Below are positions 17,546-27,016 of a stretch of DNA of 64,000 bases, in pieces (the stretch's first letter is position 1; every line of letters begins with the position of its first letter). A model generated the notes under the pieces. It had not been told where the DNA came from and did not search any database. It worked only from the letters and a program-made list of their open reading frames with translations. Position numbers and translations under genes: made by a program. Source of the stretch: Rhodococcus sp. IEGM 1381 (GTDB lineage: Bacteria > Actinomycetota > Actinomycetes > Mycobacteriales > Mycobacteriaceae); assembly GCF_030056795.1 (NCBI RefSeq), contig NZ_JASHKQ010000013.1, positions 47,431-111,430 on the forward strand. The letters run 5' to 3'.

Positions 17546-18319
17546 TCAGTGTTGACAGTGCGGGCAATAGTAAATCTGCCGCTCCTCGAGAGGGTTGTCA
17601 CCGATGAGCCCGAACTCGATGGTGGTTCCGCACCGTCGGCACGGCTTGTTCTCCCGGCCGTACACCCAGAAGTGCCGGCCGGGTCGTCGATCTCCAGTGG
17701 TGACCCGCTGGTTTCGATCCTTGTTGGCCATGATCAATCGATAGGACAGGTCGATCGTCTTCTTCAGGTCGCCGGCTTCGGCGACGGGTGTACGCGGGTC
17801 GATTCCACGCAGAAAGCAGATCTCGTTTCGATAGACGTTGCCGAGCCCGGCGATGTTGCGCTGATCGAGCAGAGCGAGTCCGACGGGACGAGCCGGATCG
17901 GACTCCAGATTGGCCAGGGCGACGTCTGGGTCCCAGTCGGGACCCAGCAGATCCGGTCCGAGGTAACCGACGGCCTCGTCCTCGTTGTCGATGATGTCGA
18001 GCACTCCGAGTTCGAACCCGATGGCCTGCGCGTTCGCGGTGTTCAAGATGATGCGTGCCTGGAACGCCGGTCGACGCCACCGAGCGCCGGGCGCGTAGAC
18101 ATGCCAGGTGCCCTCCATCTTCAAATGCGAATGGATGGAGTAGTCGCCCACTCGAATCAGGAGATGTTTGCCCCGAGAGGCCACGGAATCGACGGTCCTT
18201 CCGGTGAAATCCACCGTGGCGTAACGAGGAACGCGCACATCGCACGTCGTGAGCTGCTGTCCCTCCAGTGCAGTGCGCAAGGTGTTGGCAGCGCGCCAGA
18301 CCGTATCGCCCTCGGGCAT
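17546..18319 (-). CDS. nei: endonuclease VIII / Nei-type DNA glycosylase
   Basis: A 257-aa Fpg/Nei family base-excision enzyme. The N terminus MPEGDTVWRAANTLR carries the catalytic Pro2 and Glu3 after Met removal; GLGNVYRNEICFLRGIDP is the helix-two-turn-helix; the C terminus has the zinc finger CRRCGTTIEF...YCPHCQH. It removes oxidised pyrimidines and nicks the abasic site. It lies 39 bp downstream of lhr in the same direction, as in M. tuberculosis (Rv3296-Rv3297), so the two repair genes probably share a transcript. A GAGAGAGGACG ribosome-binding site precedes the ATG. Confidence 0.94.
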   Translation of the reverse strand: MPEGDTVWRAANTLRTALEGQQLTTCDVRVPRYATVDFTGRTVDSVASRGKHLLIRVGDYSIHSHLKMEGTWHVYAPGARWRRPAFQARIILNTANAQAIGFELGVLDIIDNEDEAVGYLGPDLLGPDWDPDVALANLESDPARPVGLALLDQRNIAGLGNVYRNEICFLRGIDPRTPVAEAGDLKKTIDLSYRLIMANKDRNQRVTTGDRRPGRHFWVYGRENKPCRRCGTTIEFGLIGDNPLEERQIYYCPHCQH

Positions 18320-18358
18320 CTGCGTCCTCTCTCGTTTTCTGGGAAGTGTTGCGGTGCT

Positions 18359-21300
18359 TCAGCGTCGGAGACGTAGTCCCCGGGGAGTCGCCGAGAAACC
18401 AGCCTCGGTCAATGTCTTGGAGAAGTCGGTGCCGTGGATGTCGTGACCGTTGATCCGCTCGACCAGCAACTTGTCGACACCGCCGCGTCGGACGGTAGCC
18501 GCCAATGCGGTTGCCGCAGAGCCGATGTCCTCGGCATTCTCGCCGAACGTCAGCACAGACTTTCCGCCGCGTTCGACGAACATTGTCAATTCGCCTCGTA
18601 CGAGCACCACCAATGCACCGGCCTTGCGGCCCGGCCGATGCTTCGTCGTCTCGTCCGGCTTCTCTGCGACACCAGCCTCGCCGCTTCCGGCTTTCGGCCA
18701 AGGCAGTGCTCCGCCGTAGGGGTTGGCCGGATCGCACGACGCGAGTACGACGGCGCTGGCGTTCTTCTTCGGTTCGTCGTAGCTGCGCAACCGGTCGACG
18801 ACGTCGGAGGTGGAGAACTGAGCACCACCGAGGGAGTCGACGAAATAGCCACGACGGCAGCGACCGGAGTCCTCGAACCCGGTCAGCACCTTGTACATCG
18901 TGGCGAATCCGCCGGGGACCCCTTCGTTCATCACCGAGCCGCGGGTCACCACGCCGTAGCGTTCGAGCAGCACGTCGGCGGTGGCATGTGCGCGGACAGT
19001 GAGGTCGGGTTCGAGTTCGGGCAATCGTGACCATCGACCGCCGGCCGTTGGGGGGCCGGTGCGGGTGGGCAGTGACGGCCGCTCGAACTGACGGTAGGAA
19101 CGCAGCCGCGGTGTTCGACGAGGTGCTCGATGACTCGGGGCCGAGCGAATGGCTGTGGAGTTCAAGAGCGCTCGCAGTGGGGCGAACGTGTCGTTGCTGA
19201 GCCGTCCGGCCCACACCAGCTCCCAGAGCGCAGCCTGCAGAGCGGTGTCGTCGGTACTGCCGACGGTGTCGGAGAGCTGCCGGAAGAAGTACGCACCGCC
19301 GCCCGCGACGGCGTCCTGTATTCGAATCTGCAACTCCGACAGGTCGGATTCGGCTGCAGGCACGAGGGTGAGGGGTGCGGTGTCGGCCATGTGCAGGCTC
19401 ACCCAGCCGTCCTTGGACGAGATCGCACCGTGCCCCGACCACAACACCTCACCGGTGGAGGTGAGCTCGTCGAGCATCGCCGGGCTGTAATCGGTCACCC
19501 GTGACGAGAGCACGAGGGATTCCCATGCCGATGCCGGAACGGGAACGCCGGCAAGTTGTTCGATCACGGTCGCGACGCCGTCGATTCCGCTCAGGCGTCG
19601 ACTGTCCACGTGCTGCCATGCGGGCAGGAAACGGCCGAGGGTGGCGGTGGAGACGGGTTCGACTTCCTGCCTGGCCGCAGCGAGCGATCTGCGCCGTATG
19701 CGCCGGAGAACTTCGGCGTCGCACCATTCGCTACCCGTTGCGCCAGGGCGGAATTCGCCCTCGACGACACGTTTGTCGACGGCCAGTCGGCGTAGAACGT
19801 CGCGTACCACGGCGGTACCGACTCCGAACCGCGCCGCCGCGGCGTCGAGGGTGAACGGGCCGTGGGTTCGGGCGTACCGGCTGACGAGATCCACCAGCGG
19901 GTCGTCGACCGGCTCGATGAACGCGGCGGGAGTGCCGATCGGGAGTGGAACGCCCAGGGCATCGCGCAGCCGAGCGGCGTCCTCGATGGCCGTCCACCAG
20001 TTCTTGCCGGCGAACGAGACCTCCATTGCGCGTTTGGCAGCGGCCAGTTCGGTGAGCCACTGCGGGTATTCGTCGCCGTTGGTGCGCAGGCCGACTTCGT
20101 CGACAGTCAGCGGACCGAGCAGCCGCAGCAGATCTGCCACGCCCTCGATGTCCTTGGCGTGTCGGTCCTCGGGGAGTCTCTGTAATTCGAGTTCCGTTGT
20201 GGTGATGACGCTGTCGTCGAGAAGCTCTCGCAGCTCGACGCGTCCGAGCAACTCGGCCAGCAGCGCAGAGTCGAGAGACAGCGCGGCCGCTCGACGTTCG
20301 GCCAACGGGCTGTCGCCCTCGTACATGAACGCGCCGACGTAGTTGAACAACAGTGAGTTTGCGAACGGTGACGGTGACGGCGTCTCGACGTCGACGATCC
20401 TTATCTGGCGCCGACCGATGCGGGCCAGGATGTCTTCGAGAGCGGGCAGGTCGTAGACGTCCTGCAGGCATTCGCGGACGGTTTCGAGCAGGATCGGGAA
20501 CGTGGGGTACTTACGAGCGACGTCGAGCAACTGCGCCGAACGCTGCCGCTGTTGCCACAGCGGGGCCCGCTTACCTGGGTTGCGACGGGGCAGAAGTAGT
20601 GCGCGAGCGGCACATTCGCGAAATCTGGACGCGAACAATGCCGATCCGCCGACCTGCTCGGTGACGATGTCGGCAATCTCGTCGCGCTCGAACACGAACA
20701 GCTCCGCGCCCGGCGGCTGATCGTCGGTATCGGGCAGCCGGACGATGATGCCGTCGTCGGAGGCTGTGGGTGCGGCGTCGATGCCGTAGCGCTCGATCAG
20801 CCTCGCGCCCACCGCGAGTGCCCACGGGGCGTGTACCTGTTGGCCGTAGGTGGAGTGCAGCACCAGTCGCCAGTCGCCGAGTTCGTCGCGGAACCTTTCG
20901 ACGATCATCGTCTTGTCGGTGGGGAGTTGGCCGGTTGCTTCGAGCTGCTCGTCGAGCAAGGCGATCAGGTTGCTGACCGCGTTGGCGTCGAGACCGTCGT
21001 TGCTCAGTCGTTCGGCCAGGTTGCTGCGGTCGGTGGTGCTCCGCAGGAACTCGCCCAGAGCCTGACCCAGTTCTGCCGGTCGACCGAGACCGTCGCCGTG
21101 CCAGAACGGGAGCCTGCCCGGTTGGCCGTACGCCGGGCTGACCAACACCCGGTCGTGGGTGATCTCCTCTATGCGCCAGCTGGTGGCACCGAGCGCGAAG
21201 ACGTCACCCACTCGTGATTCGTAGACCATCTCTTCGTCGAGTTCGCCTACTCTGGACTGCTTTTCGCCGACCATGTAGACGGTGAACAGTCCGCGGTCGG

Positions 21301-22936
21301 GGATGGTGCCGCCGGAGGTGACGGCCAATCGCTGCGACCCCGGGCGGCCGGTGAGGGTGTTGGCGTCGCGGTCCCACACGAGCCTGGGGCGGAGTTCGGC
21401 GAACTCGTCCGAGGGGTAACGGCCCGAGAGCAGATCCAGAGTCGATTCGTAGGCCGATCGGGGCAGGGTCGCGAAACTGCCTGTGCGACGGACGGATTCG
21501 AACCAGTCCTCGGCGTCGATGGGTTCGAGGGCGGACGCCGCAACGGTCTGCTGGGCCAGGACGTCGAGGGGGTTGGCGGGTACGAACAGTGCCTCGATCT
21601 TGCCCGACGTCATGCGTTCGACGGTGACGGCGCAGTGGATCAGATCGGTGCGGTGCTTGGGGAAGAGCACACCCTTGGAGATCTCGCCGACCTGGTGGCC
21701 CGCGCGTCCGACGCGTTGCAATCCGCTCGCCACCGACGGAGGCGCTTCGACTTGGACGACCAGATCGACTGCGCCCATGTCGATTCCGAGTTCGAGGCTG
21801 CTGGTGGCCACGACGCAGCGCAGCCGACCGGTCTTCAGATCGTCCTCGATCAGTGCACGCTGATCCTTGCTCACGCTGCCGTGATGAGCTCGAGCCAGCA
21901 AGGGGTCGGCACCGTGGTTCACGTCGTTCGGTGTGCCGACCTGGGAAGGGGGCTTGTGTTGTGTCTCCACTCCGTCGCCGATTCGTTCGGCGTAGACCTC
22001 GTTCAAGCGCGCGGTCAGCCGTTCGGCGAGCCGTCGCGAGTTGGCAAAGACGATGCACGATTTGTGTTCGAGGATGAGATCGACCATCTTCTCCTCGACG
22101 TGCGGCCAGATCGACCCCTGCGCCGGGGGAGCGGCCGAGGTGTCGGCATTGGGATCGGTGACGCCCAGTTCGGTCATGTCCTCGACGGGCACCTGGACCG
22201 TGAGGTCGAACGTCTTGGGGGAAGGTGGCGCGACGATTCGGATGGGGGCTGCGCCGGCCAGGAAGCGGCCCACTTCCTCGTGGGGGCGCACCGTCGCGGA
22301 CAGGCCGATCCGCTGAGCGGGCTTTTCCAGCATCGCGTCGAGCCGTTCGAGGGACACCGCGAGGTGCGCACCGCGCTTGGTGCCGGCGACGGCGTGCACC
22401 TCGTCGACGATCACGGTGTCGACCTCGGCCAAAATGTCTCGCGCTGCCGAGGTGAGCATGAGAAACAGTGACTCCGGGGTAGTGATCAGAATGTCCGGGG
22501 GAGTCTTGAGCATGTTCCGGCGATCGGCAGGGCTGGTGTCACCGGAGCGCACACCCACGGAGATCTCGGGTGGGTCGAGGCCGAGTCGTTTGGCAGTTTG
22601 GGTAATGCCGACCAGGGGCGCGCGCAGGTTTCGCTCGACGTCGACAGCGAGGGCCTTGAGTGGGGAAATGTAGAGAACCTTGGTCTTGCGCTTGCTGTCC
22701 GCACCCAGTTGCGCCAGCTCGTCCAGGGCCCACAGAAACGCCGAGAGGGTCTTGCCCGATCCGGTCGGTGCGACGACGAGAGTGTGAGCGCCGCTCGAGA
22801 TCGACGACCAGGCACCCAGCTGTGCGGACGTGGGGGCCGGAAAAGCGCCGGTGAACCACTCGCGAGTAGGCCGCGACAGCTTCTCCATCACCGACAGCTC
22901 TTCCGGTGCTCCCGTGCCGATACCGTGCCTGGCCAT
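18359..22936 (-). CDS. lhr: ATP-dependent DNA helicase Lhr (large helicase-related protein)
   Basis: A 1525-aa superfamily 2 helicase, full length for actinobacterial Lhr. Motif I VVAPTGSGKTLSAFL is near residue 60, VDEVHAV (motif II) near 177, LSATVRP (motif III), then SSLELGIDMGAVDLVVQ and QRVGRAGHQVG (motifs V and VI) near 400. The Lhr-specific winged-helix, beta-barrel and C-terminal domains follow. Lhr is a 3'-5' DNA and RNA:DNA helicase used in DNA repair, in mycobacteria induced with the mutasome. The start was taken as ATG 22936 (MARHGIGTGAPEELSVMEKL); a second in-frame Met sits 16 residues on. Likely an operon with nei. Confidence 0.95.
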   Translation of the reverse strand: MARHGIGTGAPEELSVMEKLSRPTREWFTGAFPAPTSAQLGAWSSISSGAHTLVVAPTGSGKTLSAFLWALDELAQLGADSKRKTKVLYISPLKALAVDVERNLRAPLVGITQTAKRLGLDPPEISVGVRSGDTSPADRRNMLKTPPDILITTPESLFLMLTSAARDILAEVDTVIVDEVHAVAGTKRGAHLAVSLERLDAMLEKPAQRIGLSATVRPHEEVGRFLAGAAPIRIVAPPSPKTFDLTVQVPVEDMTELGVTDPNADTSAAPPAQGSIWPHVEEKMVDLILEHKSCIVFANSRRLAERLTARLNEVYAERIGDGVETQHKPPSQVGTPNDVNHGADPLLARAHHGSVSKDQRALIEDDLKTGRLRCVVATSSLELGIDMGAVDLVVQVEAPPSVASGLQRVGRAGHQVGEISKGVLFPKHRTDLIHCAVTVERMTSGKIEALFVPANPLDVLAQQTVAASALEPIDAEDWFESVRRTGSFATLPRSAYESTLDLLSGRYPSDEFAELRPRLVWDRDANTLTGRPGSQRLAVTSGGTIPDRGLFTVYMVGEKQSRVGELDEEMVYESRVGDVFALGATSWRIEEITHDRVLVSPAYGQPGRLPFWHGDGLGRPAELGQALGEFLRSTTDRSNLAERLSNDGLDANAVSNLIALLDEQLEATGQLPTDKTMIVERFRDELGDWRLVLHSTYGQQVHAPWALAVGARLIERYGIDAAPTASDDGIIVRLPDTDDQPPGAELFVFERDEIADIVTEQVGGSALFASRFRECAARALLLPRRNPGKRAPLWQQRQRSAQLLDVARKYPTFPILLETVRECLQDVYDLPALEDILARIGRRQIRIVDVETPSPSPFANSLLFNYVGAFMYEGDSPLAERRAAALSLDSALLAELLGRVELRELLDDSVITTTELELQRLPEDRHAKDIEGVADLLRLLGPLTVDEVGLRTNGDEYPQWLTELAAAKRAMEVSFAGKNWWTAIEDAARLRDALGVPLPIGTPAAFIEPVDDPLVDLVSRYARTHGPFTLDAAAARFGVGTAVVRDVLRRLAVDKRVVEGEFRPGATGSEWCDAEVLRRIRRRSLAAARQEVEPVSTATLGRFLPAWQHVDSRRLSGIDGVATVIEQLAGVPVPASAWESLVLSSRVTDYSPAMLDELTSTGEVLWSGHGAISSKDGWVSLHMADTAPLTLVPAAESDLSELQIRIQDAVAGGGAYFFRQLSDTVGSTDDTALQAALWELVWAGRLSNDTFAPLRALLNSTAIRSAPSHRAPRRTPRLRSYRQFERPSLPTRTGPPTAGGRWSRLPELEPDLTVRAHATADVLLERYGVVTRGSVMNEGVPGGFATMYKVLTGFEDSGRCRRGYFVDSLGGAQFSTSDVVDRLRSYDEPKKNASAVVLASCDPANPYGGALPWPKAGSGEAGVAEKPDETTKHRPGRKAGALVVLVRGELTMFVERGGKSVLTFGENAEDIGSAATALAATVRRGGVDKLLVERINGHDIHGTDFSKTLTEAGFSATPRGLRLRR

Positions 22937-23032
22937 CCCACCATCATGCCCCGGGGCGCCGACAGATAATCCCCGTGCAGCTCCGGTTCACCGAGCCCGT
23001 GTTGTTTCCTTCGATTCGGGTACCCCGTCGCC

Positions 23033-23284
23033 ATGAACGACGACCAAGAGACCATGCAGAAGATTTCCGCGAAACTCGACGCTCTGCTCGGCAGCAAGAC
23101 CAACGGCCTGCAGAACGAGGTTCCCCCGGGAGCGAGCATCCAGTCCGACGAGGACGATGCCGAGCAGGGGCCGCTCGGTCGTGACTACCACCTGGCGAGC
23201 AAGTACGCGCAGGCGCTCGCGATCAACGAGCCGCAGGTGATCGACCGCGACGAATTCGACCGGTTGGTCGCCGAGTACGGCTGA
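23033..23284 (+). CDS. small acidic hypothetical protein
   Basis: An 83-aa protein starting MNDDQETMQKISAKLDALLG and ending FDRLVAEYG, very acidic, without membrane or secretion signals. The middle (GPLGRDYHLASKYAQALAIN) is probably helical. I do not recognise a family. It is divergent from lhr with 96 bp between, starting from an ATG without a strong Shine-Dalgarno, and precedes the DUF1992 gene by 70 bp in the same direction. Confidence 0.65.
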   Translation: MNDDQETMQKISAKLDALLGSKTNGLQNEVPPGASIQSDEDDAEQGPLGRDYHLASKYAQALAINEPQVIDRDEFDRLVAEYG

Positions 23285-23341
23285 CCACACACGACTCATT
23301 GTGTCCGCAGGTCGACCTGGCGAACCTCACAGCATCGGTTC

Positions 23342-23347
23342 TACAGT
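23342..23347 (+). promoter_or_regulatory. predicted -10 of the DUF1992 gene, leaderless
   Basis: TACAGT ends 7 bp before the GTG at 23355, supporting that codon as start and a leaderless mRNA. Confidence 0.45.
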
Positions 23348-23354
23348 CGATCGG

Positions 23355-23876
23355 GTGACCGAACGCAAGAAGCCAGGAGTGACGTTCCAGTCCTGGGTGG
23401 ACAAGCAAATCCGTCAGGCCCAGGACGAGGGTGCCTTCGACGGGCTCGAGGGTGCCGGTAAACCGATTCCGGTGGGCGATCCCCGGGACGAGCTGTGGTG
23501 GGTTCGCGGTTACCTGAAGCGAGAGAATCTCCCGGTCGACGCGTTGTTGCCCACCGCGCTGCAACTTCGCAAGGAGATCGAGCGGCTGCCGTCCACGCTG
23601 ATAGGTGTTCGTCGCGAGGACTCGGCACGAGATGTTCTCGACGAGTTGAACGCTCGCATAGTCGACTGGATTCGGTTTCCGACGCCGCCGATCGTTCCGT
23701 TGGGGCCGGTCGACGTCGACGCATGGATGGATAGATGGCGAACGAACAGGGCCGAAGTGGATCGCCTGGAGCGGGAGCGCACAGTCGTGTCCGCAAACCC
23801 TGCAACGACACCCGGCACTGGCCGGGTGTCGTCGTGGGTTGCTCGTGTCCGAGCGGCCGTCAGCTGGTGGCGCTGA
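23355..23876 (+). CDS. DUF1992 family protein (DnaJ-homologue subfamily C28-like)
   Basis: A 173-aa protein. The N terminus FQSWVDKQIRQAQDEGAFDG followed by GAGKPIP and a DELWWVRGYLKREN segment is the DUF1992 signature, shared with the conserved region of DNAJC28. The rest is helical with a coiled-coil tendency (EVDRLERERT) and a basic, Trp-ending tail. The molecular role is unknown. The 3' end overlaps the convergent SDR-hydrolase gene by 17 bp (23860-23876). Confidence 0.85.
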   Translation: MTERKKPGVTFQSWVDKQIRQAQDEGAFDGLEGAGKPIPVGDPRDELWWVRGYLKRENLPVDALLPTALQLRKEIERLPSTLIGVRREDSARDVLDELNARIVDWIRFPTPPIVPLGPVDVDAWMDRWRTNRAEVDRLERERTVVSANPATTPGTGRVSSWVARVRAAVSWWR

Positions 23877-25425
23877 GGCCGATCGGCCCGAAGCAATAGG
23901 CGAGCGCGTCGGCCGCCGTCGACACGTACGGAAGATCGGTCGACCCGTCGATGAGAGTTCTCGATGGCAACAGCCCGTCGGGGCGCGTGGGCTCTTCCCA
24001 GGTGGTCCACCCGGTCACTCGCCGCCGAAGCCCGCCGGCCAGGGTGTCCACGGTGTGGCGAGTACCGCTACGCAGCGCGACGGGCGCGGTGTCCAGTTCG
24101 GTCCGAGCGAAGCGCAGTGCAGCATCGACAGCGTCGACGGTCTGAGCGGCCGAGGACTTCCCTCGGGTCCCGGTGCTCAAGCCGTGTCCAGGTAGATCCA
24201 GTATCACGACGTCGACTCCGCCGGCCGCGATCTCTGCGGCCAAGGGCGTGAGATAGCGCGCGTGGAGACCGGCATCGGCCACGAGAACCACGGAGCTGCC
24301 GGATCCGGTCGACGAGCGATGAATCTCGGTGTGTACGGATGAGTCCCCGGCGTCCAACTGCCGATGCTCCACATCCAGGGCGGCTACGTCTGTGCGAGTC
24401 AGTCCGAGCGCGTCGGAGGCCGAACGCAAGGCCGCTTCGCAGGCAATGTGACGCTCTAGTGCATCCTCGCGTCGTACCAATGATTTGCCTTGCAGCAGAA
24501 TCATCACCGCTGCACTCTCGTGTGCCGTGAGTGTCGGTGCCCAACCGGTGGCGCGGCCGAGAGCCGAGGAATCGACGATGGGTTCGCCCGGTGTGACCCA
24601 CTGGCCGGAGAAGGGGGTGAGCCCCAGTCGGAATGCCACGTTCGCCACATGCGTTGCAGCTTTCTGCGGAACGTCGAACATCAACTGACCCTGCATCGCG
24701 GCGAGTTCGCGCACACCGACCCAATCCACAGGACCCAGGTTGTACGGGCCGGTGAGGTCGGTCTTGGCCGCGCGGTGGAAGGCGTCGGCCATGTCGTCCT
24801 GGTAGAGGAATTGATACGACGCCCTGTCCGCCTCCGGGAATGCACCGATCAGCCCGGTGAACTGGTCGATCCCGTCGTTGGCGAAGTCGGGTCCGATGAT
24901 GTATGTGCACCGCAACATGCAGATGGTCATCTCACCGGGGTGCCTACGGAGCCACCACTCCGCATAATGTTCCACCTCGGCCTTGTCGTAGAAGTAGTAG
25001 CGATTGGGATCGCCTGCAGGATAACTGTTCTCGGTGAGGGGCTCCGGAGCGATGTCGGCGCCGTATGCGTTGATGCTCGACGCAATGACCACTCGCGCCA
25101 CGCCCGCTCGATAGGCCGAATCGATGACGTTGCGTGAGCCGCGGAGATTGATGTCGTGGGTTTCGGCCTTGTCCTTGAGCTCCTCGACCACGAACGCCAA
25201 GTGCAGGACGACGTCGCATCCGGCGAACGTCTCCTCAAGGTCGGGAGAGCGAATGTCCGAGCGCAGCGAGGTGAACTTCGGGTGCGCGATTCGTGCTGGG
25301 CGACGGGCTATCCCGATGACCGCGTCCACTTCGGGATCCTCGAACAGCCTCGGAAGTATCGCGGCCGCGAAGTCACTGGTGGCTCCGGTGACCGCGATAC
25401 GCAAGCCGCGGGCGTGGTCGCTCAT
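23860..25425 (-). CDS. NAD-dependent epimerase/dehydratase-like SDR fused to a truncated alpha/beta-hydrolase-like domain
   Basis: A 521-aa two-domain protein. Residues 1 to about 330 are an extended SDR (LRIAVTGATSDFAAAILPRL, later INAYGAD and the YxxxK pair in YYFYDKAEVEHYAE). The N-terminal glycine motif is unusual: TGATSDFA instead of TGxxGxxG. From about residue 375 an alpha/beta-hydrolase-like segment appears (VVILDLPGHGLSTGTRG), but the expected nucleophile elbow reads LRSGTRH and the chain stops about 100 residues early, so this domain is probably not a working hydrolase. The ATG start overlaps the oxoamine synthase stop (ATGA), so both are made together. The role is probably reduction or modification of the synthase product (inference). 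Confidence 0.85.
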   Translation of the reverse strand: MSDHARGLRIAVTGATSDFAAAILPRLFEDPEVDAVIGIARRPARIAHPKFTSLRSDIRSPDLEETFAGCDVVLHLAFVVEELKDKAETHDINLRGSRNVIDSAYRAGVARVVIASSINAYGADIAPEPLTENSYPAGDPNRYYFYDKAEVEHYAEWWLRRHPGEMTICMLRCTYIIGPDFANDGIDQFTGLIGAFPEADRASYQFLYQDDMADAFHRAAKTDLTGPYNLGPVDWVGVRELAAMQGQLMFDVPQKAATHVANVAFRLGLTPFSGQWVTPGEPIVDSSALGRATGWAPTLTAHESAAVMILLQGKSLVRREDALERHIACEAALRSASDALGLTRTDVAALDVEHRQLDAGDSSVHTEIHRSSTGSGSSVVLVADAGLHARYLTPLAAEIAAGGVDVVILDLPGHGLSTGTRGKSSAAQTVDAVDAALRFARTELDTAPVALRSGTRHTVDTLAGGLRRRVTGWTTWEEPTRPDGLLPSRTLIDGSTDLPYVSTAADALAYCFGPIGLSATS

Positions 25426-26651
25426 TCGGGCAGCCCTGCTACGGCCTCGATGATCTGCTCCGTGGCGGTCGACAGCTGCTGTTCGGTGTGAGTTGCCATC
25501 ACGCACAGGCGAAGTATCGCACCGGACTTAGGTACGGCGGGATGCAAAGCGGCGCTGGTGAAGATGCCACGGTCGTACAGGTTCTTCCACAGGCTCATCG
25601 CCACGAGGTCGTCGCCGATGTGGAGTGAGACAATGGGGGCTGCAGTATCTCCGTGCGGGGTCGCGGAGCGGCCCGCTACGTCGAGCCCAGCCGATTGCAA
25701 TCCGCCGCGCAAAATCTCGGCGTTGTCGAGTACGCGCCGAGCCCGATCCTTACCCTCGTCGCTACGGATCAGACGGACGGAAGCCAACGCGGCACCCACT
25801 GCAGCAGGCACGCCGGAGGTCGAGAACAGGAAGGCGCGCGCCTTGACCCGAAGGGTGTCTATCAAGTCACTCGATCCGGTGACGAACCCGCCGGTGGAGC
25901 TGGGGCTCTTCGACAGCGATGCCATAGTGACGTCGACGTCGTTGGTGATGCCGAACAGCTCGGCGGCTCCGGTGAGTTCGGGCCCGTAGATGCCGACGCT
26001 GTGGGCTTCGTCGACCATCAGCGCTGCGTGATAGCGGATACACAGCTCGGATACCGCGTCGAGCGGTGCGAGATCGCCCTCCATGGAATACAGGCCGTCG
26101 ACGATGACCAGCACGGCCCCGTCGTCGACGACAGGCTGCTGGAGTTTGGCTTCGAGATCGGCCATGTCGTTGTGCTTGAACTTGACCACCGACGCGCCCG
26201 AGAGAGCGCTGCCGTCGCGGATAGATGCGTGCGCCGCCGAATCGACGATGATGGTGTCACCGGGGCCGACGATTGCACTGATCGTTCCGAGATTCGTTTG
26301 ATAGCCGGTGGTGAAGACGAGTGCGTCGTCGGTTCCGTGCCACTGGGCGATCTCGTGTTCGAGTTCGATGTGGAGGTCCAAAGTCCCGTTCAGCAAGCGA
26401 CTCCCGGTAACAGCGCTGCCGAACGTGTCGAGTGCGTTCCGGGCACCCTCGACAACCTTCGGATGGTCGGCGATGCCGAGGTAGTTGTTGGAACCGAGCA
26501 TGATCTTGTCGTTGCCCTCGACGCGCACTACCGGCGCTACGGCGGATTCCATTTTGCGAAAGTACGGAGCCAGATCGGCTTCGCGGAACGCGCGCAGCAG
26601 GTCCACGCGCTCGTCTCCGCCGAGTCGTTTCATCAATCTGTTGACGACCAT
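25422..26651 (-). CDS. alpha-oxoamine synthase (BioF/KBL/SPT/CqsA superfamily)
   Basis: A 409-aa PLP enzyme. Landmarks are MLGSNNYLGIADHPKV, GSAVTGSRLLNGTLDLHIELE, FTTGYQTNLGTI, VDEAHSVGIYG with the PLP Asp, and the Schiff-base Lys in ASLSKSPSSTGGF. The family condenses an amino acid with an acyl-CoA, releasing CO2 to give an alpha-aminoketone. The local partners are an SDR-hydrolase fusion and a divergent acyl-CoA dehydrogenase, not biotin genes, so 8-amino-7-oxononanoate is an unlikely product; a long-chain aminoketone or signalling lipid is an alternative. A GAGGAG ribosome-binding site lies about 13 bp before ATG 26651. Confidence 0.9.
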   Translation of the reverse strand: MVVNRLMKRLGGDERVDLLRAFREADLAPYFRKMESAVAPVVRVEGNDKIMLGSNNYLGIADHPKVVEGARNALDTFGSAVTGSRLLNGTLDLHIELEHEIAQWHGTDDALVFTTGYQTNLGTISAIVGPGDTIIVDSAAHASIRDGSALSGASVVKFKHNDMADLEAKLQQPVVDDGAVLVIVDGLYSMEGDLAPLDAVSELCIRYHAALMVDEAHSVGIYGPELTGAAELFGITNDVDVTMASLSKSPSSTGGFVTGSSDLIDTLRVKARAFLFSTSGVPAAVGAALASVRLIRSDEGKDRARRVLDNAEILRGGLQSAGLDVAGRSATPHGDTAAPIVSLHIGDDLVAMSLWKNLYDRGIFTSAALHPAVPKSGAILRLCVMATHTEQQLSTATEQIIEAVAGLPE

Positions 26652-26796
26652 CTTGTACCAGAACTCCTCACAGAGTTGATTGTGGATTGCCGCGAATTCA
26701 TGAGTTCATTCGGAGCGGGCGGCAAATACGATTGGTATTCGTCGGAAGAATATTCGATGTTCACAATGACGGGCCCGCATCGGAAATCGGTTGGTT

Positions 26797-26817
26797 AATC
26801 AGTCTGAAAAACTGATT
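26797..26817. repeat. inverted repeat AATCAGT-N7-ACTGATT
   Basis: A perfect 7-bp inverted repeat with a 7-nt AT-rich spacer in the middle of the divergent promoter region. It is a candidate operator. Confidence 0.45.
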
Positions 26818-26980
26818 TGGGTATTTTTAGCAGTCCAAATTTTACGAAATCTTTAGTTTATCTGCCCAGGTCGCGGGGTACCTTGAAGGCCAGCGCGAAT
26901 TCACCCGCTCAACTGCTGCGTTTATGGACTTCGACCGCTTTGTCGCGATCAAGTAATGGTACAAACGATCGTCGCTGCAC

Positions 26981-27016
26981 TCAATTAGTGACACACAATC
27001 AATTAGTGACACAAGG
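26981..27016 (+). repeat. tandem direct repeat, period 18 bp
   Basis: TCAATTAGTGACACA occurs at 26981-26995 and again at 26999-27013, with a 3-bp spacer between copies. The second copy runs into the AAGGAG ribosome-binding site of the acyl-CoA dehydrogenase gene (GTG 27026). Repeated sites placed this way suggest binding of a regulator or RNA-level control of the leader. Confidence 0.6.

Noticed and set aside
17598..19442. A 614-codon minus-strand frame overlapping nei and the lhr 3' end
   Set aside because: Arg-rich translation in a frame shifted from two well-supported genes.
22937..23032. Possible small RNA between lhr and the 83-aa gene
   Set aside because: Only 96 bp, with no convincing hairpin or promoter.
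25422..26651. Calling the oxoamine synthase bioF
   Set aside because: No biotin genes nearby and the partners are an SDR fusion and an acyl-CoA dehydrogenase; the family alone cannot decide the product.
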